The translations under genes and the position numbers were made by a program. A DNA stretch of 9,858 nucleotides from NCBI GenBank assembly GCA_017404585.1, contig JAFRCB010000334.1, positions 1-9,858 of the forward strand, in the 5' to 3' direction. This document shows positions 1 through 6,588 of the stretch, piece by piece; the stretch's first letter is position 1, and every line of letters begins with the position of its first letter. The DNA is from Lachnospiraceae bacterium (GTDB lineage: Bacteria; Bacillota; Clostridia; Lachnospirales; Lachnospiraceae). The notes beneath the pieces are model-generated. The model had not been told where the DNA came from and did not search any database. It saw only the letters and a list, made by a program, of their open reading frames with translations.

Positions 1-258
1 GACTCCGAGGAGCGTGCTCGTCATGACAGAACCTCCGGTGAGTGCGTCCTTGAAGCTCACGAGTCCGAATACGGCTCCGGTGATGGCACCGCCTGCCGGA
101 CCGATGATGATGGCTGCCACTGCGATCGGCAATGTCAGAAAGCTCATGTAGAGCGGGCCTACCGGCACGCTTCCGAGTCCGATGGCTTTCATGACGAGCT
201 GGATGCAGATGAGCATTGCGAGCTGCACGAGTGTGAGAAGATCGTAATTCTTTTTCAT
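1..258 (-). CDS. ECF transporter S component, N-terminal part (runs off left edge)
   Basis: I translated this reading frame by hand from ATG at 258-256; it is open for 86 codons to the window edge, so the C-terminal half is missing. It starts MKKNYDLLTLVQLAMLICIQ and is very hydrophobic, with a basic N-terminus, a first membrane segment at about residues 8-26, and a second at about 36-52 followed by IIGPAGGAITGAVFGLVSF. A Gly/Ala-rich segment with a GP..GAI.G..FGL pattern is typical of the substrate-binding S subunits of energy-coupling factor vitamin importers. These work with a shared EcfT/EcfA module. The start is supported by a strong ribosome site (complement of 267-275, reading AGGAGGA) about 8 bases upstream. 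The substrate (pantothenate, folate, queuosine precursor or other) cannot be decided from this fragment, and no riboswitch is visible in its short leader. Confidence 0.72.
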   Translation of the reverse strand, partial: MKKNYDLLTLVQLAMLICIQLVMKAIGLGSVPVGPLYMSFLTLPIAVAAIIIGPAGGAITGAVFGLVSFKDALTGGSVMTSTLLGV

Positions 259-312
259 ATTTAGTTTCCTCCTGCTGCTGTTCCGCCTTAGGCGCGGATA
301 CGGCGCAATTTC

Positions 313-340
313 ATAATAGCTGAAACGCCCCAAAAGTCAA
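313..340 (-). promoter_or_regulatory. Promoter of the ECF S-component gene
   Basis: On the minus strand a -35 box TTGACT (340-335) is separated by 16 bp from a -10 box TATTAT (318-313). Transcription would start near 306 and leave a leader of about 48 bases before the ATG at 258. The leader is too short for a typical vitamin riboswitch. Confidence 0.6.
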
Positions 341-353
341 TAGAAGTCACAGA

Positions 354-373
354 TTGTTCAATGTTTTGAACAA
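354..373. promoter_or_regulatory. Perfect inverted repeat between divergent promoters
   Basis: Arms TTGTTCAA (354-361) and TTGAACAA (366-373) are perfect inverted copies around a 4-base centre. The site lies just upstream of the leftward -35 box (335-340) and 22 bp before the rightward -35 box (396-401). Its arm order (TTCAA then TTGAA) is opposite to that of the ArsR-type operator at 431-452, so it is probably a different regulator's site. The regulator is unknown. Confidence 0.4.
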
Positions 374-395
374 GGACAGCAATGTGCCGTGACAA

Positions 396-424
396 TTGAC
401 ATAATGCTACTCCTGTGATAGCCT
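396..424 (+). promoter_or_regulatory. Promoter of the ArsR-family sensor gene
   Basis: A perfect -35 TTGACA (396-401) is followed after 17 bp by a poor -10 TAGCCT (419-424), which carries an extended TG motif (TGATAG). The same GTGATAG string occurs at the -10 of the HMA/ATPase promoter (6253-6280), and in both cases the operator follows within a few bases. The weak -10 hexamer is the reason for moderate confidence. Confidence 0.5.
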
Positions 425-430
425 TAATCA

Positions 431-452
431 CATATGAACGAATATTCAAATG
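431..452. promoter_or_regulatory. ArsR/SmtB-type operator in front of the sensor gene
   Basis: Half-sites CATATGAA (431-438) and TTCAAATG (445-452) are inverted copies with one mismatch, separated by 6 bp. This matches the known SmtB/CzrA/CadC operator style (ATATGAA...TTCATAT). It lies 7 bp after the predicted -10 and 16 bp before the ATG, where a bound repressor would block transcription, so autoregulation is likely. The same 8-6-8 layout occurs at 6290-6311. Confidence 0.8.
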
Positions 453-468
453 AAAGCGGGGGATCGCC

Positions 469-828
469 ATGGCTATAAATGAAATTGAACACTGCGAACA
501 CACGGAGGTCCATGCCGAGACTGTTCAGGCAGTGCGGGAGCACATGCCGGCCGAGGATGAGCTCTATGACCTGGCGGAGCTCTTTAAAGTGTTCGGAGAT
601 TCGACAAGGATCCGAATATTATTTGCCCTCTTTGAGGCTGACATCTGCGTATGTGATCTCGCGGAGCTTCTGGGGATGACCCAGTCCGCAATTTCCCATC
701 AGCTGCGAATCTTAAAGAACGCAAAGCTGGTCAAGAACAAACGGGACGGCAAGCAGGTCATCTATTTTCTTGCCGACGAACATGTCAGATCGATCATCTA
801 TCAGGGGCTCGAACATATAGAAGAATAA
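469..828 (+). CDS. ArsR/SmtB/CadC-family metal-sensing transcriptional repressor
   Basis: This 119-residue winged-helix regulator has the usual ArsR-family length. Residues 36-52 (FKVFGDSTRIRILFALF) and the recognition helix near 70-83 (TQSAISHQLRILK) are typical, followed by a beta-wing at 86-101. Two metal sites can be recognised. The alpha-5 zinc site of SmtB/CzrA is complete as D103, H105, H116 and E119, with the family spacing of +2, +11 and +3. The CadC-like alpha-3N site is suggested by C60-V-C62-D63 plus N-terminal H8, C9, H11 and H15. In the family, metal binding releases the repressor from DNA. The gene follows its own operator (431-452), and a matching operator precedes the HMA/ATPase operon, so Zn/Cd/Pb efflux control is the inferred job. 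The ATG at 469 has a G-rich, not ideal, ribosome site (about 457-462). The exact metal is not decided by sequence. Confidence 0.9.
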   Translation: MAINEIEHCEHTEVHAETVQAVREHMPAEDELYDLAELFKVFGDSTRIRILFALFEADICVCDLAELLGMTQSAISHQLRILKNAKLVKNKRDGKQVIYFLADEHVRSIIYQGLEHIEE

Positions 829-1033
829 TACTTACCGGAGATGGCAGAAATTCGGTCAGGAAGTTTTAGCTAATAATGACAGACAGTAAGTAATCTCACT
901 TCACATCCGGATTATTTCCACGGTGTGCAAGTGGGATTTTTTCGTAGGCGTAAGGCCAGGCGCCCGGATTGTACCGGCAACGCGAATCCGATACTTTATG
1001 ATGTGAATAGAGGGCACTTTTAGGGGTTTTGAT

Positions 1034-2062
1034 ATGGAATATAAATTTGAAGACCTGATCCACAGATGGGAGGAGCACGAGCTCTTTTACAGGGATCTCT
1101 ATATGAAAAAGCAGGGTGACCCGGCGGCCTATCAGGAGTATTTAAAGTCGCTGGATGTCAAAGATCTGCAGAACCGGGGGCTTACGGTCCCCGAACTTTT
1201 CGCGCCGTTTTCCGTGCTCGGGGAATACTCGATCATTTTTCCGCTGGCGGCAGACCTGTCTGTCTGGAAGCACAGCCGCTATACGCCGTCCTACTACCAT
1301 TCGCATGAGTATATAGAGGTCGTCTGCGTCATGGAGGGCAGGGCGGTCAACCGGTTCAGCGAGACGGAGAGCTACGAGATGGTGCCCGGCGATATTATCA
1401 TTTTGCCTGACGGTACCCGCCACGCACTGGAAGTCTTTTCGGATGACGGCATCGTGCTGAATATCATGCTGAAGAAGAGCACGTTCGAGACGGCATTTTT
1501 CGATATACTCTCCAATGACAACCTGCTGTCGAACTTCTTCCAGGGTGTGCTGCGCGGGGAGAACAGAACGCCGTACCTATATTTTTCCTGCGGTGATGAT
1601 CCTGAAATCAGGAAATGCATTGAGCGCATGTTCCTCGAATATTACTGCCACCGCCACTATTACGAGATGATTGAAAAGAGTCTGGTGATCTGTCTCTTTT
1701 CGCTGCTCCTCCGCGATGCCGATAAATATCTGATGCAGGGGGAGAAGGATATCAGATACAGGATATATCAATATTTGCATAAAAGTTTTGCAAATACATC
1801 TCTCGAGGAAGCTGCCGATGCCTTCGGCTACCGGCCCGCATACTTCAGCCGTCTCGTGCGCAGGGAGACCGGCCATTCCTTCACGGAGATCCTGACAGCC
1901 TACAGAATGCAGATGGCCTGCCGGCTGCTTATCGAGAGCAAAATACCGATCTACCAGATCAGCGAGATCGTCGGCTATCAGTCTCTGGAGCATTTTAACC
2001 GCACTTTCAAGGCTCAGAAGGGAATGCCGCCGTCCGAGTACAGAAAGAAGAACAGAAAGTAA
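1034..2062 (+). CDS. AraC-family transcriptional regulator with N-terminal cupin domain
   Basis: This 342-residue protein has a helical lead (1-60), then a cupin-type ligand domain at roughly 70-150 with HSHEYIEVVCVMEG (89-102) and PGDIIILPDGTRH (118-130), the two halves of the cupin motif. A helical linker spans about 155-240. The C-terminal AraC DNA-binding domain (about 243-338) has a first helix-turn-helix near 256-278 and a second near 305-327 ending in the family signature GYQSLEHFNRTFKAQKGMPPSEYRK. Such regulators commonly respond to sugars or oligosaccharides and often activate neighbouring genes. The next gene in the same direction, 169 bp on, is a surface esterase, so that gene is the most likely target by inference. 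The start ATG has only a weak upstream AGGGG, but the N-terminal sequence fits the family. Confidence 0.93.
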   Translation: MEYKFEDLIHRWEEHELFYRDLYMKKQGDPAAYQEYLKSLDVKDLQNRGLTVPELFAPFSVLGEYSIIFPLAADLSVWKHSRYTPSYYHSHEYIEVVCVMEGRAVNRFSETESYEMVPGDIIILPDGTRHALEVFSDDGIVLNIMLKKSTFETAFFDILSNDNLLSNFFQGVLRGENRTPYLYFSCGDDPEIRKCIERMFLEYYCHRHYYEMIEKSLVICLFSLLLRDADKYLMQGEKDIRYRIYQYLHKSFANTSLEEAADAFGYRPAYFSRLVRRETGHSFTEILTAYRMQMACRLLIESKIPIYQISEIVGYQSLEHFNRTFKAQKGMPPSEYRKKNRK

Positions 2063-2115
2063 AAAAACATCAAGTTATCGGACAAGACACTCAATGGTAT
2101 CTCTCACTGAAAGAC

Positions 2116-2130
2116 GATAATATTATTATC
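2116..2130. promoter_or_regulatory. AT-rich palindrome upstream of the surface esterase
   Basis: GATAAT and ATTATC form a perfect inverted repeat around ATT, about 100 bp before the start of the SLH esterase gene. It could be an operator or part of the promoter. No convincing -35/-10 pair is seen in 2063-2231. The assignment is speculative. Confidence 0.3.
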
Positions 2131-2231
2131 AGAATACTGTCCACATATTCGAAATGCTGATACGGCTCATTCGTTAAGGAGGAGTGAGCAGACAACACGT
2201 TTCGCTGAGCATGGACGGAAAGGAGTGAGAG

Positions 2232-5200
2232 ATGAAAAAGTTTCTAAGTGTATTCCTTGCAGCCGCGATGACCATTTCCCTCGGCGCGTCGGTCTATGCC
2301 GGTGGACCCGATGCTTTTCCGGATGAGGAGATAATGGTGGAAGAAGCTGCAGAGGACGAGATCCTGGTGGAGGACACCGCGGAGGAGGTTGCTCTTGTGG
2401 CGGAGGACACAGAAGCTCCCGAGGCCGCACTGACCGAAGATACAGCTGAAATTCTTTCTGAGGAAAATGAGGAAGAAGTTGGCAAGATTGCTCCGGTTTA
2501 CAAGTACAGAGTGTATGTACCTGAGACATATACAGAGACTCAGAAATACCCGTCCGTCTATCTGATGCCGTATGACGGCTTCAGCGCGGACCAGTATTTC
2601 GAAGACGGAATCGAGGCTGTCCTCGATGAGATCACGAGCAGCGAAGAAGCTATCGATATGATCGTTGTCATGCCTGAATATAAGGCAGGTGAAGATTATG
2701 TTGCCAAGCTCCCGGAGCTTATCGAGGAGATCGAGAGCAATTACTCTGTCATTGCCGATCCCAATTACCGTGCGATTCTCGGCGTGAACGTCGGCGGATA
2801 TATGGCGTATGAGATCGCAACGATCGAGAGTACGAGTCATCCTGAGGTTGCAAATCTGTTCCACTGCTTCGGCTCTCTCATGGGCGATTTCACAAGTGAC
2901 TTCAATCCGTATCTTGGGGATAAGGGCTCTGTATACAATGATTTCGTAGCCGGTATGGACCGTATGGGCGGCAGAGGCAGCAACTTCCTGAGAAACAAGT
3001 TCTTCTACATCGACGCGCCGAACGGATCCGCTGACAGCACAATAGCCGGCGGGACATCCGATATCGGTGCAGGTCTTGAGAAGAGATCGAATCCTTACTG
3101 GGCATACGGCGGATCCTATTATCTTTACAGCACCCCGGATCCGAAAATGGTAGAATACGCAATCCTCGACGGAGAGGAGAATGCGGACTTCTATATGGGA
3201 GGTCTTCATCGTTCCCTGAACAGATTCAGTCGGAGATTTACGGAGAATCTCTTTGCCGGAAGCCTCAGCTGTACGCCTCAGGCTGTTACAAGCGCTGATA
3301 ACACGATCGACGCGACTGTGAAGATCACAGTGAACAGCAGAATCGAAAAATATGTTGATGAGATCCCGGATGTCACACTGACAGTTAAGATGACAGATCC
3401 GCTCACAGGCAGCGAGCTCTACAGTGTCAGCGAATCCCTTGGAACTCTCACGGCTGATGAGCAGGCTGAAAAGCACATTGAGCTTCAGAGCAGCGACATG
3501 GCGGACGGTCTCAACACAACAGTGACAGCCAGCATTTCTCTCCTTGGTATGGAGCATGAACTTGCCACTCTGGATCTGGTCACTGTACAGGATTGCGGCG
3601 AAGCAGACGATGAGAAACTGATCGACCTTATGGGCAACTGGTATTTCAAGGCCTATAAGACCTATCGCAGGAATGACCCGACTATTGTCGACCTCGACAG
3701 GATCGCCTACCTTACACCGGATGTCTATGAGTCCTGGGGCGTTGTACAGCCATGCCTCGGCTGGTGGACAGGTGATTTTGATGAGTCCCTCGGCGGCCAG
3801 GACAATTACGGCGGCTATGCGTGGTACATCCGCACATTCGATGTTCCCGCTGACTTCCCGACAGAAGATCTTACCATGGCAGTCGGCTTTTTCGATGAGG
3901 CCAACGAGACATATGTCAACGGACATCTTATCGGATCTTCCGGTATGAGATACGACATTGCTCCGGAAAACGTCGGTGTCTATGACGGTTCGAATCCGTG
4001 GGATGTCAACTGCGTATATCCGATCGACTCCGAGTTCATCAATTACGGCGGCGAGAATACGATCGCAGTCCGCATCTGCAACTCCAGCGGTGGCGGCGGC
4101 TGGTATGAAGGCCCGGTAGGCATTTACTCCAGAGCAGCCTATGATAAGATTGCTGCAGGCGATTCCCGCCTCACAGTGGAGGAGTATGAGTCTGCATCGA
4201 CCGGAAGTACAGAGACATTCCGTCTCTATCTGCCGGAAGATTACTATGAGAAGGATAATGTCAAGCGTTACCCGACGCTTTACCTCTTCCACGGTATCAA
4301 CAGCACAAGTAAGACATACGAGATCGATGATATCGATCAGGTCCTCGATGAGGCTGTCAAGGCCGGGCTGATCCGCGACATGATTGTTGTCATTCCGGAT
4401 GACCCGACAAAGTCAAGCTTCTGGAGAGGCACATACGGCGACATGGTCATCAAGGATCTGGTCCCCTATGTAGATGAAAATTATCGTACAATTAATGATG
4501 AGCGCTACAGATATACGGCCGGCTGCTCGATGGGCGGCGCAGGTTCCGTCGGTCTCGGCCTCTTCAATCCGAACCTCTTCTCGGGTGTTATCAGTTTCTA
4601 CGGAGCTCTCAGCTACACATCTGCCGTCTCTGACGGGGCTGCGGTCTCCAAAGAATATCTTGACATGTACAGGATCTACATGGCCTGCGGCAATCAGGAT
4701 ATGTACAACTTCTATGATGTGCAGGAGCAGATGAGCCGGGTTCTCACAGAAAAGGAAATCGAGCATTATCATCTGGTCGACAATGGCACCCATACTAGCT
4801 CCTTCTACCTGCCGCACTTCATCCCGGCGGTACAGTACATTCTGGAGGGATCCTACTCTACGACGACATCCGCGGAGATCCTCAGCGGTTCCGTCGAGAA
4901 GAAGAGCGCGTCGGCAGATGAGCACACAGTCACAGCGCTTGCCAAACTTACGGTCAGCGATAAGATCAGTGATTACCTGAACACAGTCGCCGCATCCAGC
5001 TTCACCGAAGATGAGAATCCGCCTCTGCGCATCCCGGTAGAATTTAGGATCACGCAGAATGACAAGGTCGTAGCAACGTCAACGATTTTCTTCGAAGTCG
5101 ATGCAGCGGGCGAATTTGAAGCCGAAGCTGAAATCCTGGCAGAGGCTCTTGACCAGTCAGCTGAATATAAAGTCGCGGCTTACGCGTCTGCTCTTGAGAA

Positions 5201-5810
5201 CACTGTAGAGCTCGGAAGCTATGTCGAGAATGAAGTCGTGGAACCCGTGAAACCCGAGAAACCCGAAGAAGTCGATGACGGACTCTTCGATGATGTCAGG
5301 GATCCGAAGCATCCGTACTTCAAAGCGATTTACTGGGCAGTCGATAAGGGCATCACAAAAGGCTACACCGGAACAAATCTCTTCGGCATCGATGATCCGT
5401 GCACACGCGGACAGGCTATGATGTTCCTCTGGAGAATGGCCGGCAAGCCGAATCCGAAATATCAGTCAAAGAGCCCGTTCAAGGATGTTCCTATGAATCA
5501 CGTCTTCTACAAGGCTATTCTCTGGGGACAGCAGAAGGGCATCACAAAGGGCTTCTCGGACGGCACCTTCGGAGTCGATAAGTCGTGCACACGCGGTCAG
5601 ATCGTAACCTTTATCTGGAGATACAAGGGACAGCCGAAGCCGAAGACAACGAAGAGCCCGTTCAAGGATGCGATCACACCGGCTTACAAGACAGCTGTTC
5701 TCTGGGCGGTGGAGAAGAAGGTCACGAACGGCTTCTCCGACGGAACATTCAGAGACAAGGCTGCGTGCACGAGAGGCATGATCGTCAAGTTCCTTTACAA
5801 CATCAGATGA
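2232..5810 (+). CDS. Secreted SLH-anchored protein with two esterase-D-like domains, the first lacking its catalytic serine
   Basis: The 1192-residue protein starts with a signal peptide (MKKFLSVFLAAAMTISLGAS, cleavage near 23 after VYA). Next comes an acidic linker rich in E, D and A (about 30-84). Domain 1 (about 86-342) looks like an esterase-D alpha/beta hydrolase, but its nucleophile elbow reads G184-V-N186-V-G188. A beta-rich Ig-like segment follows (about 343-455), then a galactose-binding-like jelly roll (about 463-633). Domain 2 (about 647-873) is an intact esterase-D hydrolase with G764-C-S766-M-G768, probable D823, and H854 in GTHTSSFYLPHF. A second Ig-like segment (about 875-1000) and a Pro/Glu/Lys linker lead to three SLH repeats (about 1018-1075, 1082-1138, 1143-1191), which bind secondary cell-wall polymer. 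The likely role is hydrolysis of acyl esters on polysaccharides at the cell surface; the substrate is unknown. AAAGGAG (2219-2225) is the ribosome site. A terminator follows at 5871. Confidence 0.9.
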   Translation: MKKFLSVFLAAAMTISLGASVYAGGPDAFPDEEIMVEEAAEDEILVEDTAEEVALVAEDTEAPEAALTEDTAEILSEENEEEVGKIAPVYKYRVYVPETYTETQKYPSVYLMPYDGFSADQYFEDGIEAVLDEITSSEEAIDMIVVMPEYKAGEDYVAKLPELIEEIESNYSVIADPNYRAILGVNVGGYMAYEIATIESTSHPEVANLFHCFGSLMGDFTSDFNPYLGDKGSVYNDFVAGMDRMGGRGSNFLRNKFFYIDAPNGSADSTIAGGTSDIGAGLEKRSNPYWAYGGSYYLYSTPDPKMVEYAILDGEENADFYMGGLHRSLNRFSRRFTENLFAGSLSCTPQAVTSADNTIDATVKITVNSRIEKYVDEIPDVTLTVKMTDPLTGSELYSVSESLGTLTADEQAEKHIELQSSDMADGLNTTVTASISLLGMEHELATLDLVTVQDCGEADDEKLIDLMGNWYFKAYKTYRRNDPTIVDLDRIAYLTPDVYESWGVVQPCLGWWTGDFDESLGGQDNYGGYAWYIRTFDVPADFPTEDLTMAVGFFDEANETYVNGHLIGSSGMRYDIAPENVGVYDGSNPWDVNCVYPIDSEFINYGGENTIAVRICNSSGGGGWYEGPVGIYSRAAYDKIAAGDSRLTVEEYESASTGSTETFRLYLPEDYYEKDNVKRYPTLYLFHGINSTSKTYEIDDIDQVLDEAVKAGLIRDMIVVIPDDPTKSSFWRGTYGDMVIKDLVPYVDENYRTINDERYRYTAGCSMGGAGSVGLGLFNPNLFSGVISFYGALSYTSAVSDGAAVSKEYLDMYRIYMACGNQDMYNFYDVQEQMSRVLTEKEIEHYHLVDNGTHTSSFYLPHFIPAVQYILEGSYSTTTSAEILSGSVEKKSASADEHTVTALAKLTVSDKISDYLNTVAASSFTEDENPPLRIPVEFRITQNDKVVATSTIFFEVDAAGEFEAEAEILAEALDQSAEYKVAAYASALENTVELGSYVENEVVEPVKPEKPEEVDDGLFDDVRDPKHPYFKAIYWAVDKGITKGYTGTNLFGIDDPCTRGQAMMFLWRMAGKPNPKYQSKSPFKDVPMNHVFYKAILWGQQKGITKGFSDGTFGVDKSCTRGQIVTFIWRYKGQPKPKTTKSPFKDAITPAYKTAVLWAVEKKVTNGFSDGTFRDKAACTRGMIVKFLYNIR

Positions 5811-5870
5811 TGGAGAGTATTTTTCAGCTGTAAGATGTATCCCCATTTTATAGTATTGCCTTAGGGAGGG

Positions 5871-5903
5871 CTGCCGCGCCGGGTGCGCGGCAGTCTTTCT
5901 TTT
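5871..5903 (+). terminator. Rho-independent terminator after the SLH esterase gene
   Basis: A perfect 9-bp GC-rich stem, CTGCCGCGC (5871-5879) with GCGCGGCAG (5885-5893), encloses a 5-base loop and is followed by TCTTTCTTTT. It lies 61 bp after the stop codon. The T-tract runs directly into the first ~100-bp repeat. Confidence 0.87.
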
Positions 5904-6007
5904 GCCGCCGGTTAAGCGAACTGTGAAAGCAGCCCGTCTGAACAGCCGCGATTTTGTATTTTTGTATAGTTCAGACAGGCCGCACGGAAGTCTCGGAAAC
6001 CGGCGCA
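5901..6007. repeat. Intergenic hairpin repeat, copy 1 (107 bp)
   Basis: This sequence recurs at 6119-6217 almost base for base. The visible difference is an extra 8 bases in copy 1, a local duplication in the loop (GTATTTTTGTATAG against GTATAG). Each copy folds into a long imperfect hairpin. The outer arms TGCCGCCGGTT and AACCGGCGCA pair with one bulged C, and the inner arms GTCTGAAC and GTTCAGAC pair perfectly, extended by GCC/GGC beyond one mismatch. The whole 5811-6358 stretch has no credible gene. Minus-strand frames through both copies share a peptide, but only because the DNA repeats. It could be a non-autonomous mobile element or a structured RNA. Confidence 0.85.
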
Positions 6008-6022
6008 AACATCATCTTCATC

Positions 6023-6102
6023 GAAAAGCGTGAGTCCTTCCCTGTGAGCTGAGAAACGCTCGCGCGTTTGCTGATCTCTCGGTCGGACTCACAATGCTTT
6101 TC
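6023..6102. repeat. Long imperfect palindrome between the two direct repeats
   Basis: The outer arms are GAAAAGC-g-TGAGTCC (6023-6037) and GGACTCA-caat-GCTTTTC (6085-6102). Nested inside is AAACGC (6054-6059) with GCGTTT (6064-6069) around a 4-base loop. The structure sits centrally between the 107-bp and 99-bp repeats. A nearby segment starting GTCCTTC (6034) also reappears in diverged form after copy 2 (from 6225). Confidence 0.65.
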
Positions 6103-6118
6103 TCACGAAGAAGGATGC

Positions 6119-6217
6119 TTTGCCGCCGGTTAAGCGAACTGTGAAAGCAGCCCGTCTGAACAGCCGCGATTTTGTATAGTTCAGACAGGCCGCACGGAAG
6201 TCTCGGAAACCGGCGCA
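6119..6217. repeat. Intergenic hairpin repeat, copy 2 (99 bp)
   Basis: This is the second copy of the element at 5901-6007, in direct orientation and 8 bp shorter in the loop. Its outer and inner hairpin arms are fully conserved. It ends 35 bp before the -35 box of the HMA/ATPase promoter, so the folded element lies immediately upstream of a regulated promoter. Confidence 0.85.
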
Positions 6218-6252
6218 GCGCGCGGTCCTTCTCTGTGAGATAGAAAAATGTA

Positions 6253-6280
6253 TTGACAACGCACCGGGATGTGATAGAAT
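6253..6280 (+). promoter_or_regulatory. Promoter of the HMA/ATPase operon
   Basis: A perfect -35 TTGACA (6253-6258) is separated by 16 bp from -10 TAGAAT (6275-6280), which carries an extended TG. Transcription would start near 6287, at the edge of the operator. This is the stronger of the two metal-regulated promoters in the window. Confidence 0.75.
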
Positions 6281-6289
6281 AGAATCAAA

Positions 6290-6311
6290 CATATGAATAA
6301 GTGTTCATATG
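6290..6311. promoter_or_regulatory. ArsR/SmtB-type operator of the HMA/ATPase operon
   Basis: Perfect inverted half-sites CATATGAA (6290-6297) and TTCATATG (6304-6311) are separated by 6 bp, at or just downstream of the predicted transcription start. The site has the same half-site length and spacing as 431-452 and fits the known operators of zinc- and cadmium-sensing ArsR proteins. A bound sensor would block the promoter until metal rises. Confidence 0.87.
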
Positions 6312-6358
6312 ATGAAAGAAAAAGTAATGTTTCAAAATCAGGAAGAGAGGATCTTGCC

Positions 6359-6577
6359 ATGAAGAAAACTTATAAAATCGATGTCGACTGCGCTAACTGT
6401 GCAAATAAGATGGAAGAAGCCACAAAGAAGACTCCCGGCGTAAAGGATGCGACAGTCAATTTTATGGCACTCAAGATGAAGGTCGAATTCGAGGACGGTG
6501 CTGACGTCGACGCAGTGATGCAGAACGTCATCAAGAATTGCAAGGTTGTGGAGGACGACTGCCAGATCTTTATCTGA
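6359..6577 (+). CDS. Free-standing HMA-domain metal-binding protein
   Basis: This 72-residue protein is a single heavy-metal-associated ferredoxin-like domain. The metal loop reads D8-V-D10-C11-A-N-C14-A, a CxxC site preceded by an acidic residue as in HMA domains of Zn/Cd ATPases. TPGVKDATVNFMALKMKVEF gives the expected helix-strand-strand pattern. The tail carries two more cysteines in NCKVVEDDCQIFI (C61, C68) next to acidic residues, possible additional ligands. It likely binds Zn/Cd in the cytoplasm and hands it to, or regulates, the ATPase encoded 11 bp downstream. I chose the ATG at 6359 because GAGAGG lies just before it. The in-frame ATG at 6293 falls inside the operator and has no ribosome site. 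Confidence 0.9.
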   Translation: MKKTYKIDVDCANCANKMEEATKKTPGVKDATVNFMALKMKVEFEDGADVDAVMQNVIKNCKVVEDDCQIFI

Positions 6578-6588
6578 CAGGATCTGCC

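Noticed and set aside
259..312. Riboswitch in the leader of the ECF gene
   Set aside because: The predicted leader is only about 48 bases with one small hairpin, too short for the known vitamin riboswitches.
830..866. Possible terminator after the ArsR gene (ACTTACCG with CGGT...AAGT then TTT)
   Set aside because: The stem is interrupted by a 4-base bulge with a long loop and a short T-tract, so it is too weak to annotate. A second weak CCAC/GTGG hairpin with T-run near 915-940 was rejected for the same reason.
2244..4292. 682-residue open frame on the minus strand
   Set aside because: It lies wholly antisense to the SLH esterase, whose domains are recognisable. The antisense protein has no recognisable motif, and its openness follows from the codon use of the real gene.
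5466..6292. Two minus-strand frames (5466-6008 and 6089-6292) sharing the peptide TKSRLFRRAAFTVRLTGGK
   Set aside because: The shared peptide is just the translation of the duplicated hairpin repeat. One frame runs into the SLH gene and both lack ribosome sites.
6538..6588. Longer N-terminus for the ATPase
   Set aside because: It would overlap the HMA gene by 40 bases in another frame, and the added residues have no resemblance to an HMA domain or membrane segment. ATG 6589 has a ribosome site.
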